Assembly: GCF_032854445.1 (NCBI RefSeq)
Contig: NC_088306.1
Span: 25,389,764 to 25,453,763 of the forward strand
DNA length: 64,000 nt
DNA from: Liolophura sinensis
Lineage: Eukaryota; Mollusca; Polyplacophora; Chitonida; Chitonidae
Reading direction: 5' to 3'
Part shown: piece after piece, positions 25,574-37,290 of the stretch
Layout: every line of letters starts with the position of its first letter
Position numbering within the stretch: the stretch's first letter is position 1
Notes under the pieces: generated by a model
Database searches by the model: none
Told to the model about the DNA's origin: nothing
The model's input: only the letters and a program-made list of their open reading frames with translations
Translations under genes and position numbers: made by a program

Positions 25574-25647
25574 ATGAAGTCTGCACTACTGTCTCTGCCG
25601 TTGTGCGTCTGTCTGGTTGTATGTGCACTGTTACATGGACATTTCGC
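25574..25647 (+). CDS. LASGLVamide-type neuropeptide precursor, coding exon 1 (signal peptide)
   Basis: This exon encodes the first 24 residues plus two bases of codon 25 of a secreted neuropeptide precursor. It starts MKSALLSLPLCVCLVV, and after residue 3 there is a hydrophobic core of about 17 residues, followed by HGHFA: a textbook signal peptide, probably cleaved after the Ala. The coding stretch ends exactly at a strong donor (GC|GTAAGT, intron from 25648), leaving phase 2. The next coding exon I can support starts at 56338 with a single base that completes GCA (Ala), and reading continues in the DPLASGLV repeat frame. Joining the two is inference, because about 30.7 kb lies between them. 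It rests on the phase match, the fact that exon 2 lacks any signal sequence of its own, and the shared strand. The local sequence (about 25250-25650) is more GC-rich than its surroundings. No other signal-peptide exon with a phase-2 donor was noticed in the window. Confidence 0.8.
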
Positions 25648-26650
25648 GTAAGTAAACTATTTGTATAATCTGACTGATATCCCAACTCTAAAGTAGATTT
25701 TAGCAAATTCTTCACCAATGTATGACATTAGGTTGGGTTTGAAGAGATATAGGAGACTTCTCCCGAACTGTACATAGCGTTCGCTTAGCAATTCACATCT
25801 TTGTTCTAACTTGGAGTTTTTCAATGCATTTTAGTTTCAACGGAAACACCAAGAACGAGTAAATATATATTGAAGGCGACTTCATTTGCCTCATTCGCGA
25901 ATTTGGTTTGAACGGAAATGTATCTCCCACTTTGAACAAAGAGATCTCTAAGTACCCGCACCTTTGTTCGATTTTCAAGTAGTGAATACTGTACATTATA
26001 ATATTTTCAGGAACCAGAAAAGAATTTATAGATAGAAGTCACCTACTTTAAAGCGATAAAAATTACTCATTCCTGAATTTGTCTTAAACAGGAATGGGTC
26101 CCTTTACATTGAAGGATTTTGTGATTTTCAAGTAATGACGACATAAAATTATTACCAGAAACACCAAGAGGGGCTATATATAATAAAGTTACCTGTTGAA
26201 AAGTGACTTCAGCCAGGGGCTCCCATGCTTGAATTTCAGCCTAAGTGCGGTTTTAGAAAATTTTCCTTTAGTAATTGCCATATGTCTTAGTAAAGCCGCA
26301 TTCAGTCACGTTCGATGTTTACCAGTTTTTCCAAAATAGCACATATATATTGTGCTATTTTCTGTGTGATTTGTAACATTCAAAAATCGAAATGTCTAAA
26401 CATTCGCACCCTTTGAATGCGGCTCTAGAAGCCACCAAGTTTACTTTTATAATGTTCAGGTTTATTCCACAAACATACGAGATAAAAAAATTTTGTACTC
26501 CCATCTGATAAAAAAAGACACTCTCGGTCACATGGCCTAAGGAAAGCATCTACATTCAAGCATGTTCTTTGTATCATTTACAGTAAGTTCACAGAGATGC
26601 ACAAAACACAATAGAAACACTTGGATATGGTCAAGACTGCAATTACTTTG

Positions 26651-26856
26651 AGTTTATTTATCTATTTATTTGATTGATGTTCTACGCCGTGCTAAAGAAT
26701 ATTTCACTTCTACGACTACGGCCATGATTTCGTGGGAGGAAAGCTGACAGAGAACGGGTGAAAACCAAGACCGTTCTTAGGTTGCTGGAAGACCTTCCCA
26801 CGTACGGCTGGAAAACATCAGCTGAATTCACAGCCACCGTGTTGGTGAAAAGCATT
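26651..26856 (-). repeat. MetaSINE-like tRNA-derived SINE, diverged
   Basis: Reverse-orientation tail (TTTATTTATCTATTTATTTG), TTCTACGCCGTGCTAAAGAA, GTGGGAGGAAAGC, CTTCCCACGTACGGCTGGAA and TTCACAGCCACCGTG occur in the family's order with many substitutions. Inside the neuropeptide-gene intron. Confidence 0.75.
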
Positions 26857-27992
26857 CATAAAGGATTTCATACAGGATTCTTGCCAAGTATCGTCATTAC
26901 TCCTCAAAATTTTCATGTAAATCCTTTACTTAAAAGAGTTTTGACATACCGTGCAGAAAGGACGCTATGTCTTGATTTGTTTTTTCGGGAGGGAGGTCGG
27001 GGTGGGGATGCAATGGACAAGCAACACATTTCATGGCTGTATAGGTCGATGTTATGCTTCAGGATGCTTTGGTAGATTTCCATATTAATATGTTTGACCC
27101 TAAATTTGTATAATATATGAACACCAAAATAAGTGTTTCATTGTCAAATACATTTCTGTTACAGTTTAGAAACGCGCCCAGGTAATCGTTTATTAAACAC
27201 TATGTTTAATAACTAAAATTGTATATGTTTATTGGCATTCTGCTAATGTCAGTCTCAAAACCAGAAAAACAAATGTGTACCTATATGTACCTATGCTTCC
27301 CTTTTCAAAAGTGACTACGAAAAGTCGCTTCCTGTTGAATTATACGTTATCTACTCGAAGTAAAAGAACCGGTTTAGTTTAACAGTCCTCATTTTTTTTT
27401 TAACTAACTCTTATTGCCCTTACTGCCATGAATTCATGGGCGTGTTCAGGTGAGGACAGGTCTAAAATGGCCCGAATCGTCCCACGCGTACCATTGCATA
27501 CATAGACAACTGCTCGGTGCATGACCCCAGGCTTTGTGAGAGGACCTGTAAACGAGATTAAGCTGTCTCCATAATGTATTATCTCGACGCTTCACAACAA
27601 TATAGGTTCATTAAGTCGCTGACGCCGAGACGACAGTCGCGAGCACGCATTCTCTGCAGAGATTACCACAAAACATATCAATTAAGGTTTCAACCAGCTC
27701 GTTATTAAGATAGATTCCTGTTCGAGCGGAAAACACTGCCCAGAGAAATTTATTGAGGCTGCTCTTTTTATTCTCCGCCTTTGAACTTGGACGAACTAGG
27801 TTGTGTACAACACTGGTAACGTAAGGGTATTGCATCAAAGGGGAGATAATTAAACACGTGTCCATTTAGAATTCGTTCAGCTTGGACATCTCTATTTGGT
27901 CATTGCTCACATCCTTTACATGCAAACATCCGCCTTCCGTTTCTTAATCCGGAAATACTTTGGACACTTTAGCAGCAAAAGTTAAAGAAAAC

Positions 27993-28295
27993 TAGACTGG
28001 TATAGCGAGCTGTGGTTTAGGGTACCGGTTCAAATCCGGCGTTGGGCATGCAGGTTATTTTTAGATTCACTAGTTTTTACTTCTTGTTAGGCCTTTGGTG
28101 ACAATAAGCCGTCGACAACGCTTATGTGGCCAATAGGGTTTCAGTATTATGTGCCAGATATAGGAAAGTTCATCAGTTATTTGTCAAAGGTCCGTGGTTT
28201 ACGCCGGGCTCTCCGGTTTCCTTTGGACATAAAAATGGTCGTCTTCGCAGAAGTCAAAAATCCTTGAGTATCGTCTTAAGCAATCAAATAAATGA
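27993..28295 (+). repeat. Second tRNA-derived SINE family
   Basis: The head contains GAGCTGTGGTTTAGGGTACC and a B box GGTTCAAATCC. The body contains TTTGGTGACAATAAGCCGTC, CAAAGGTCCGTGGTTTACGC and CGGGCTCTCCGGTTTCCTTT, ending with an AATCAAATAAATG tail. The same body recurs, more or less diverged, near 3275-3550, 28485-28650, 40320-40460 and 60470-60720, and inverted at 57895-58150. Confidence 0.6.
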
Positions 28296-28484
28296 CTGGC
28301 TACTTGAAAATACTATTTTCGCCATTTCAAAAAATAATGTCAGCTACCGAACATTTTACCAGACGCTTGAAACGTATTGATAGTTTAATCAAGGGTTCAA
28401 AACTAGGAGCGATCTGTGCCTGGTTCAGCTTTACCCATTACCATTACAGTAAACCCTATTAATGAAAACACCGTTAATGTCGTA

Positions 28485-28650
28485 GGTTGAAGGCCACTTA
28501 CCTTCCACCAATATGTCGTGCATTTATATTACATGTTAGTGAGTTTGTAAGTAGTGCCCCAAAGGTAGGTGGTTTACACCGGGCAATCCGATTTCCTCCC
28601 GCCAAAACACTGGCCGTCTTCTTATAAGACGGCTGACAATCAAATCAAAT
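28485..28650 (+). repeat. 3' part of the second SINE family
   Basis: CCAAAGGTAGGTGGTTTACA, CCGGGCAATCCGATTTCCTC and CCGCCAAAACACTGGCCGTC resemble the body of the copy at 27993, which lies only 190 bases upstream. It ends GACAATCAAATCAAATA. Confidence 0.6.
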
Positions 28651-28774
28651 ACAGCTATTATGTTTTTTTTTTATGCATGTAGGTCACCTACGTTGGATTT
28701 ATGAAAAGTTGCCATAAAAGTGCAGCTGAGATACATATACTGAGCTTATGTACTGGCATTTGTACACCATTTGG

Positions 28775-28987
28775 GTACTGATTTTATTCATTCGCCTAGA
28801 ATTGGATCTCCTGTCATCGTTTAAAACTGTACATTCCTTCTCTTTGAATGCATAAGCCTTAATTTTTTACCTACTATATGTTTAAATTCTTTCATGGTTT
28901 GAGTTGAATGTTGTTTTGAAAATTGGCCTGATAATTTTTGAACCGGGACCTCCATTTTTTTTTTTTGGTATCATAAATGTCTCAAAA
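28775..28987 (+). repeat. Third copy of the CATCATTGAAAACTG interspersed repeat
   Basis: TTCATTCGCCTAGAATTGGA, TCATCGTTTAAAACTGTACA, GGTTTGAGTTGAATGTTGTT and TTTGGTATCATAAATGTC are diverged versions of the blocks seen at 19055. Confidence 0.5.
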
Positions 28988-29236
28988 AAATAAATACAGC
29001 TCAGACAAAAAAACCAAGAGCAGCGACGAGAGTCTGATATTTGGCAAATGATCACATGTAATCGGTGAAATACGGCCTTTTGTCAATTAACCTTAGTTAA
29101 AGTTTTATTCTAACTGCTTGTGTAAATGTATAAACGCTGACAAATTACACGCCCTGTCGCACCACGGCTATAGCTAAATTAGCTAAAGAAAAATTGCAGT
29201 GATGTTAATTGCAATATATTAGACGTTAATGGTCCA
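28988..29236 (+). repeat. ACCGGTTACGTG-family MITE-like copy, orientation A
   Basis: Contains ACATGTAATCGGTGAAATAC, GGCCTTTTGTCAATTAACC, TCTAACTGCTTGTGTAAATG and CAGTGATGTTAATTGCAATA in the family order. Confidence 0.7.
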
Positions 29237-29305
29237 GAATTAGTCGAATTACTATATCATAAACAAACAGATTTATATAATGCAAAGAGACCGGGCTACA
29301 GCAAC

Positions 29306-29616
29306 AACAGCCTGGGCCAGCCACATGTACCTATACATCGCAGGAAAGGTTGTATCCATAGCGTAAACCGTATTGCGGATATGCCAGTTCTTATCTCAGT
29401 AAAACTCTCACTTTTTCTGTTCATTCAATTTTCAGTTTATCTCTTTTTTTACTGTTTTACTGTACGCAGCTTGAGATTTACTTGAGTTGTTTTGACGTCC
29501 TGTTTATCACTGACTTAAAACAACGGCCTTGGCCAGCCACATGTACCTATACATCGCAGGAAAGGTTAGGTCCATAGCGTAAACCGTATTGCGGATATGT
29601 CATTTCTTATCTCAGG
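29306..29616. repeat. ~95-bp direct repeat spaced 216 bases apart
   Basis: GGCCAGCCACATGTACCTAT, ACATCGCAGGAAAGGTT and GCGTAAACCGTATTGCGGAT occur at 29315 and 29531, nearly identical for about 90 bases, with an unrelated ~120 bases between. Intronic. Confidence 0.85.
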
Positions 29617-30128
29617 CTATTAATTTTCTGCACGATTATTACATCGGTGTTTTATATTATCGGCTAAAGATAATTAACCACAGTTAAGCTTGACAATTAG
29701 TTGTCCATGCAATGTGTCTTAGCAACGATATCAATGTATGGAAGAAAATCTGCGTCCGATTCGTCTTTGATTTTGTACAAGCACAAAAGTTCTTTAATCC
29801 TAACTCAGGCTAAACCTTCATGGCATTGAACAATGGGATTCTTATGAAAGATGAGATAGCGTCAAATTTGCAGCCGCACTTAAGTATCTGCAACATGCAA
29901 AGTTTCAATGTGCTATATTAGCATCATGAAGTTTGTCTTGGAGGCATTTTTTATTCGTATAAGGATTAGAATCAATGCATGTCAAATATCAGTTTGATGA
30001 TTAGGATTTTGTACAAATATTGCAGATGCATCATGTTGCGTTTTGTCTCAGAGAGAGATCTTATCTTCACGTTATTAGCCTAACACCCAATTCTAAACTG
30101 AAACGGAAAGTCCAAATTGAATCTTTTG

Positions 30129-30364
30129 ATTTATTTATTTATTTGATTGGTGTTTTACGCCATACTCCAGAATATTTCACTTGTACGACGTTGATAAAAA
30201 TTATGGTGGGCGAAAACCAGGCAGAGCCCAGGGAAAACCCATGCCCATCCGCAGGGAGAGGAAGCCAGTATATGCTGGACTTGAACTCACGTCTACCGCA
30301 TTGGTGAGAGGATTTATTTCATCGCGCCGTGCTGGCGCGCTAATCGCTTCGGCCACGGAGGAAA
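30129..30364 (-). repeat. MetaSINE-like tRNA-derived SINE with intact tRNA-like head
   Basis: Reads from the reverse (ATTT)n tail through TGTTTTACGCCATACTCCAG, the core, and CTGGACTTGAACTCACG to GCTAATCGCTTCGGCCACGG, which is the reverse of the tRNA-like head. A deletion removes the segment between the core and GGAGAGGAAGCC. Intronic. Confidence 0.85.
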
Positions 30365-31019
30365 TCTTCTGTGATTGATGTTTGTTGATTTAGAGTTAGA
30401 TTAAAGATCTTTTGTTTGATTAAAACTTGGAGTCAGACTGACCTGGAGTTAACTTTCACTTGATCTGCACAAATGGCTAGTGTATTTGAGTTAAGATATC
30501 AGTACTATTCTCTCTAAAAGAACAAAGTAAATGTCTTAACTTGCACTTTCAATGATTAGGAAATCGTAGATTAAGAGCGTTTACGTAAACCAGTTCTATA
30601 CACACGATAATGTTTAGCATTGCGCATGACCAATCAAATCCTGATCTGATTGGTTGGCTCTTTCAGACTGCGATTAACTTACCTTTCGTCCTGATAAATC
30701 TTTGTATAATCTAGTTTCCTCGATCGCTGGGGGCTAAGCATTATTAACATTATTGCAGTGATATTGGGATAGTATTTTCTTGCAGCAAGATCGTGACAGT
30801 CTCTATGCGGCCATATTGATCGTGTTGCCTCATTGTAAGGCCATTGACAAGACACCAGATAACCATCGTATAGGCCACTGGCAGTCTTGGCTCATCCTCT
30901 TCAGTCTAGACGCAAGCCAGAGTTTCTCCCGTCTCATCCCCAAACAATAGAAATTGTAACCAACAACTATAGATATTTACCCCGAATCTATACTGGGGTA
31001 TTGAAGCCAAAGAGTAGTG

Positions 31020-31135
31020 GTAATGAAACCAAAATCTATAGAGATTGAAACCAAAATCTATGGGGATGGAAACCAAAATCTATAAGGAATGAAACCAAAA
31101 CCTATAGGGATTGAAACCGTCAGCTATGCGAATTT
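31020..31135. repeat. ~22-bp x5-6 short tandem repeat
   Basis: GAAACCAAAATCTATAGAGA, GAAACCAAAATCTATGGGGA, GAAACCAAAATCTATAAGGA and GAAACCAAAACCTATAGGGA succeed each other. Confidence 0.8.
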
Positions 31136-32439
31136 GAACTGTAGTGGTTGAAATCCAGTACTCCGTTAAAGCGTGTCCGCATGGTACAAAGCTATCCTAG
31201 CGAGGAAACAGAAGAATAGCTATGTTGAGAGAACAACACGAACTGATCCGTAGTTCGCCCGCCAGCAGAGAGGTACCATGTAAGGGTAAGCGCTCAGACG
31301 ACCTTAATTTCACGCTAATGGCGATCTGACGCTATATAAATGTGTCAGTGAAAATATGAGGACGTGCTCAGGTCTCATGAGAAGATTTTAAGAGAACGTC
31401 ATTGGCAGCGTTTAATTACGGAGTTTGGACGTGTAGCTAGACAAGAACAATAAAAAATAAGTTTTGTAGATATTAGAATCGATGGGATTAATAATTAAAT
31501 AAAACTGAAACCATTGCCGTACGAGAACATGCGTATATATACGTTACCTTAAGGCTAATTGTTTTACACAGCTATGAAACAAAGTGATATGCATCAACAG
31601 ACGTGTGTCTGTTACCACATTCAAAAAATGTTGAATCAAGATATTTAACAGACAGTCTAATTGATTTCTTTTACAAGCAAAAAAGTCATACGTATCAATA
31701 AAAGATCTAGGTCTGTTACCACATTAAGAAAATTTGAATTAAGATGTTCAGCAGACGGTCTAGTTTCTGTGTTAAAAACGCTGAGTTCGCTCGTCTGCTG
31801 GGCAATTTACATTTACTGTTTAATAAATGATTTTATATAAATTATGTTACTAGGATACATGTATCTTGCGTACATATAAATTTTTTAAAATGTTATAACC
31901 TGTAGCGTTTTTCATACTAAGAATCACGTTAACCTATATTACCTGTGTGGACACACACGCGTCTTTGCTTTCTGCTTTCCTTTGTTTTTTCTTTTTATTA
32001 GTATTTGTTTCACCGTACAAATTTTGAAGTTTTACAGCATTGCGTGAGACTTCGGGAATAGAAGCCCGAGGGGTTTGTTTTACACGTATCTTTCCTGGTG
32101 TAATATTAATATATTTATTAGAGAACAGAATGGTGAAAAATAGTTATTGGTTGGAAAATAAAAGACAAAGATAATGACTTTACAGCAAGATATACAATAA
32201 ACAGTTACAACGGGAATAAAAACTTCATAAATACCAATACAACAATGCTAATAGTCCATTATGTATTGTTTTATATTTTTCTTGAGCAACAACAATGAAT
32301 AGTATGATTTTACATCAGTGGGCAACTTATTCCATTCTCTCCATAAATCTGTTCAAGCCAGGGTGCTACGGGGAAGTGCACGTTGCTATTGTTTCAATCT
32401 TTCACATGATTCACACAGCAGTTAGAAGAAAACCCAAAT

Positions 32440-32548
32440 TCAGAAAAATTTACAAAGGGCCGTATGTCACCGGTTACGTGGAACCGTCTGCCAGCTACCG
32501 CACTGTCCTAGCTGCTCTGGTTTTAGGCTGTGTGCTGTAGTCTTTTAT
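32440..32548 (-). repeat. ACCGGTTACGTG-family MITE-like half copy, orientation B
   Basis: GTATGTCACCGGTTACGTGG, CTACCGCACTGTCCTAGCTG and TCTGGTTTTAGGCTGTGTGC are recognisable. Intronic. Confidence 0.6.
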
Positions 32549-34370
32549 ATTATGGGAGAATAAGCAGGTATAATGTACTAGTCTCATGTAGTCTAATCAT
32601 CAAAGCAGTAAATATCCTGATGTACGTGACTGCTTATATTTACTTCAAAGGAGCGATTCTCTGTGTGTATTTTTCTGTTCTCTGGTAGAATTAGTGGTCA
32701 GTACACAGCGTTGCTTATGGAATGTCAGTAAGGAAAGGATGCATTGTCCGGACTAAATTAGCCAGTAATTGGCATGCCACGTGCGGTCTGTACTTTGTTC
32801 GCTAATCAGGGTCAGTCGATATAGTCACGTCATTAGGACGTGCATATCTTCGCTCCCTGTCGGGCCCCCTTGGGGTATCTCTTGCCGTATTTGACAGGGC
32901 AAGATGAATAGCTCCCGAAAATTGAGGGTTGAAGCAACGATAGTTCATTAAAACTGGTGTTTAGGGCGTCTCTGCGGCCACAGTATGACTGAGTAGAAGT
33001 GTTATGCAGTTTTAGGACAGCTATTCCTGTAGATATATATTACCATATACCTTTTTTGTGAGTAGTCTGTGGTCACTTTCGTTTAACAGCTCTACCCCTC
33101 CATTCCGACCTGGTCATCTTTCACCAGTAGAGCTTAACCATGGCCCAAGTTTAGTCCAATTTGGTTGAACTAATTTCATTTGTCCCAGTGCCTGGAAGTA
33201 GCAACGTCGTACACCTGCTCGGGACTAGTCTCGCTTAACCAACCATGTAATAGAATAGTAATTGGGCAGCGTGTTATGTATTAATCATACTATACTGACC
33301 AACGAAGTGTCAGAGCGTGTATCAGTATAACGTGGCTTACGCAAAGGCACAGCAAGCAAGCGAGCCAGCAAACAGGCGGGGTTCCTTGGTCATACGACGC
33401 CAAAGGTCAAGTCTGCAAGCTTGGAAGGATCAAAGCAGCGTGCCATCATTGAGAAGGCCAATTTCCCTGCGCCATGTGAAATAAGCCCAGAAATTGCCCC
33501 GCCGAATTGCCCTTGTTTGTGATGATCTTTTTTGTAAGCCTAACCCTCAATCACCCAAACCATCGCCTGGATCGACCCTATCTCGACAATAGCTGACATA
33601 TAAGGCCTCCTCGAGCCGACGCCGTCGATAGCAATTTTACCGTCGCCTTTGGTGACCAATTTTGCTTAGGTTAACACTTTCGTTAACCTTCCCACTGACG
33701 ACACTGGTGACACGTATGACGTAAGCGAGGGTCTAAACGGTATCCTGTATTGATTAATGTTTTCACTGTCTAAAGATGAAATTACCGTATCCACAGCAAA
33801 CATTATCTTGCTCACGTTAGACGCATCTCGAATTGATCCCATTCACAACGTGGTCTCAAACATGACTCCCCATTCCTGGAGTGTGCGCATAACAAAAATG
33901 CGACAGAAGACATGTTAAACATCCACCTCGTTAGCGACAGACACGGTTTTAAACTTCTGTCTATAGCTATGTGAAATTTACGTCATCTTCGGTCTGACCT
34001 GGATTTTGAATCGCCAAGTGAACATACGTTTCCTTTGTTTAATTTTAAATATCTTGTTTCAGCTTAGAATACTGGTTTTACTCAAGAACGTTTTTCTTAC
34101 ACCACAAAGACCGGGCTTAAGTGTAGGAAGAACTAGAAGCAGCCGGGAGGAATGAATAAATGAATGACTGATTGACTGATTGAAGTTTAAAGCCTCGCTG
34201 GCTGTATTTCAACCATACCCGCTATACGATAAACATCTCGACTTTAGGCCGTGACCGAAGTTTTTCGCTTTGTTAATCTCATTAGTCAACTATTAACACG
34301 CGACGTTCCGAGCCAATAATCGCAAAACAAATTTCCAAACCACCGTGCAGCACCACCCATTAAAGGAACT

Positions 34371-34607
34371 TATTGATTGATTTATTTATTTATTTAGTGA
34401 TGTTTTACGCCGTATACAAGAATATTTCAATTATAAGATAGAGGCAAGCGTTATGGTAGGAGGAAACCGGACAGAACCAGCAGCCTTCCCACGTACGACT
34501 GGAGATGAAGCCTGTTTGAGCTGGACTTGAACTCACGGCGACCGCATTGGTGCATGCGAAGCTCCTGGTTCATTGCGTCGCGCTGGTACACTAACAACTA
34601 AAGGACT
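34371..34607 (-). repeat. MetaSINE-like tRNA-derived SINE
   Basis: Contains the reverse (ATTT)n tail, GATGTTTTACGCCGTATACA, GGTAGGAGGAAACCGGACAG, CTTCCCACGTACGACTGGAG and GAGCTGGACTTGAACTCACG. About 35 bases of the core are deleted. Intronic. Confidence 0.85.
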
Positions 34608-36229
34608 AAGAAAATATACATAATATAAGATATTAGGACGGATTCGAGCAAAGAGAAGTTAACAATTTTATTCTCTTAAGACAAATAGTCACACGTAACG
34701 GGTAAAAAACGTCGTCAGTTTTCCTCAGTTACAGTTTGATTCCAACGTACCGGCAACCAAAGTTAAGTTTTAATTTTCAAAAAAAAAATGCATTTATATA
34801 CCAAGATCAAGCTTATTGGGCTTTGTATGAGCTGTGTGTACTTACGCACGGAATACCCCCACCCCCACCCACGAAGCCTGGTAAAAAGTGATAAATCCAT
34901 TTCTATAAAATCATAATGACGTGGCGAAAATTGGCAGCCCGCAATAGATTTAATTCAGTCACGAAACATCAGTTACCAAAGAGTTTTATTATCATCTTGT
35001 TGAATATATCCTGAAGTTTTGTTTATCGGTGATATTCCTGGACACAAGAGATTTTCTCTGTATAGATTTAAGACCAAAGGAAAATATTATCTGTCAGTTA
35101 TTTATTGATAATATAGTAATAGGAACATTGGTTATTTTACATTAATCAAAGTTGCAACTATCCGCCAGGGGAATTATTACCTTATTACTCTTACGTCCAA
35201 ATAAGATTTTGATGAATTTTTATCGATGTATACGACGAGGAATTAATAGGGGCATTTCATGAAAGGCTACTGGTGTTGCATTGATAAATAAACAAAGGTT
35301 CCTTATCAATGAAATACATTTCCAGGGCAAACCAGGCGTGGCAATATCACTGCTGATCACAGCTTTCTAATTTTCATCTGAATTTATTGGATTTAATCCA
35401 GACCACGGGAAGCCCTCGTGCTCCGCGCCACGTTTGTTCAGCTTTTGTTGGGAACGAGATAGAATAACGGTACCCAGCAGGCCGCCGCGTGATCTCTGAT
35501 CACCTGGAGACTCTATATTGTCAAGGTAACCCACGCGCGCTGGCATGAGCAATTCACTAACGTGCATGTGAGCAATAATGAAACCTTTGTTTAATGAGGT
35601 GAAAGCAACCGCAGCAATTAGCAGCAAACAGTCTTGTGGCATGCTTGTTGAGTGCAGGTGTATCTCCATGCATTATATTCAAGAATTGTTCCTTTTTCTG
35701 GTAAATAGTCCTCCACATCTTGTGGATTTTTTATTGATGCACTTTCTGTATCATATATCCCTATATTTTATGTGTTAACTTTTTGTATTACTTCTTCAAA
35801 AATCATGTTTACCCTGTAATAAAGGATTGCAATAAAAACTTGAAACAACTAGCCGTATCTATGGTAGAAAATGTCAAGATGTCATACTGTGTCAGTTAAT
35901 TATATTCAGAAAGCGCTGCTTACGTTCACAACAGGGTTGTGATTTTAGTCGCATTGTCTAACGGTTTACCCAATGTGACAATTTTTTTTTTGCTTTTCCG
36001 TTCATGTCTATCTCGTATTTACTTTCATAGCAAGACGCAAATAAAACTTTTTTTAAAACTATTAAATCAATACATGCTTGGCTCTATATCTTGCATGTTG
36101 CTGATGCGGCAAACATAATCAGATCTACATAGAGTTCCTTACACTGACTTCTCGTTTGCTGGATATGAAAAATGGGTAAGCCATTTTCTAACCTTAATGT
36201 ACACATCAATTCATGGGGCCGATCATTCG

Positions 36230-37290
36230 GTTTATCGTATACCTCAAAAGCCGAATCTTCTCCTTGTTGTACACATCAATAGTCGTATCTTGTCCTTATC
36301 ATACATTCTTTTCTTATTGTACACCTCAAAAGCCGAATCTTTCCTCATTGTGCACCACAATAGCCGGATCTTCCCTTATCGTACACTTGACCAAACAAAT
36401 TTTTCCTTATCTTACACTTCAACAGCCAAATCTTTTCTTACTGTATACCTCAAAAGCCGAATCTTCTCCTTGAAGTACACGTCAACAGTCGTATTTTGTC
36501 CTTATCATACATGACAACAGCCAAATCTTTTCTTGTTGTACACCTCAAAAGCCGAATCTTTCCTCATTGTGCACCACAATAGCCGGATCTTCCCTTATCG
36601 TACACTTGACCAAACAAATTTTTCCTTATCTTACACTTCAACAGCCAAATCTTTTCTTACTGTATACCTCAAAAGCCGAATCTTCTCCTTGAAGTACACG
36701 TCAACAGTCGTATTTTGTCCTTATCATACATGACAACAGCCAAATCTTTTCTTGTTGTACACCTCAAAAGCCGAATCTTTCCTCATTGTGCACCACAATA
36801 GCCGGATCTTCCCTTATCGTACACTTGACCAAACAAATTTTTCCTTATCTTACACTTCAACAGCCAAATCTTTTCTTACTGTATACCTCAAAAGCCGAAT
36901 CTTCTCCTTGAAGTACACGTCAACAGTCGTATTTTGTCCTTATCATACATGACAACAGCCAAATCGTTTCTTGTTATACACCTCAAAAGCCGAAACTTTC
37001 CTCATTGTGCACCACAATAGCCGGATCTTTCCTTATCGTACACTTGACCAAACAAATTTTTCCTTATCTTACACTTCAACAGCCAAATCTTTTCTTATTG
37101 TTCACCTCAAATGCCGATTTGTTTCTTATCGTACACGTCAACAGCCGAATTTTTTCTTTATCGTACACATCGACAGTCGAATCTTTCCTTATCGTACATC
37201 TCAACAGTCGAATCTAGTCCTTATCATACACCTCAGCAGCCGAATTTTTCCTTATCGTTCACTTCAACAGTAGAATCTTGTCCTTAGAGT
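36230..37290. repeat. 219-bp higher-order tandem repeat built of ~31-bp units
   Basis: Units such as TTATCGTACACTTCAACAGC followed by CGAATCTTTCC vary around 31 bases. Seven of them form a 219-bp block that recurs at about 36314, 36533, 36752 and 36971; the middle blocks are essentially identical and the flanks diverge. All long frames here arise from 219 being a multiple of 3. Confidence 0.9.

Noticed and set aside
27993-28060. Possible tRNA gene with a GGTTCAAATCC box
   Set aside because: No acceptor stem or complete cloverleaf could be drawn, and the sequence continues into a repeated SINE body.
36197-37273. Series of identical 66-residue ORFs at 219-bp spacing
   Set aside because: The period is a multiple of three, so the same shadow frame recurs. 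No exon signals or recognisable protein.
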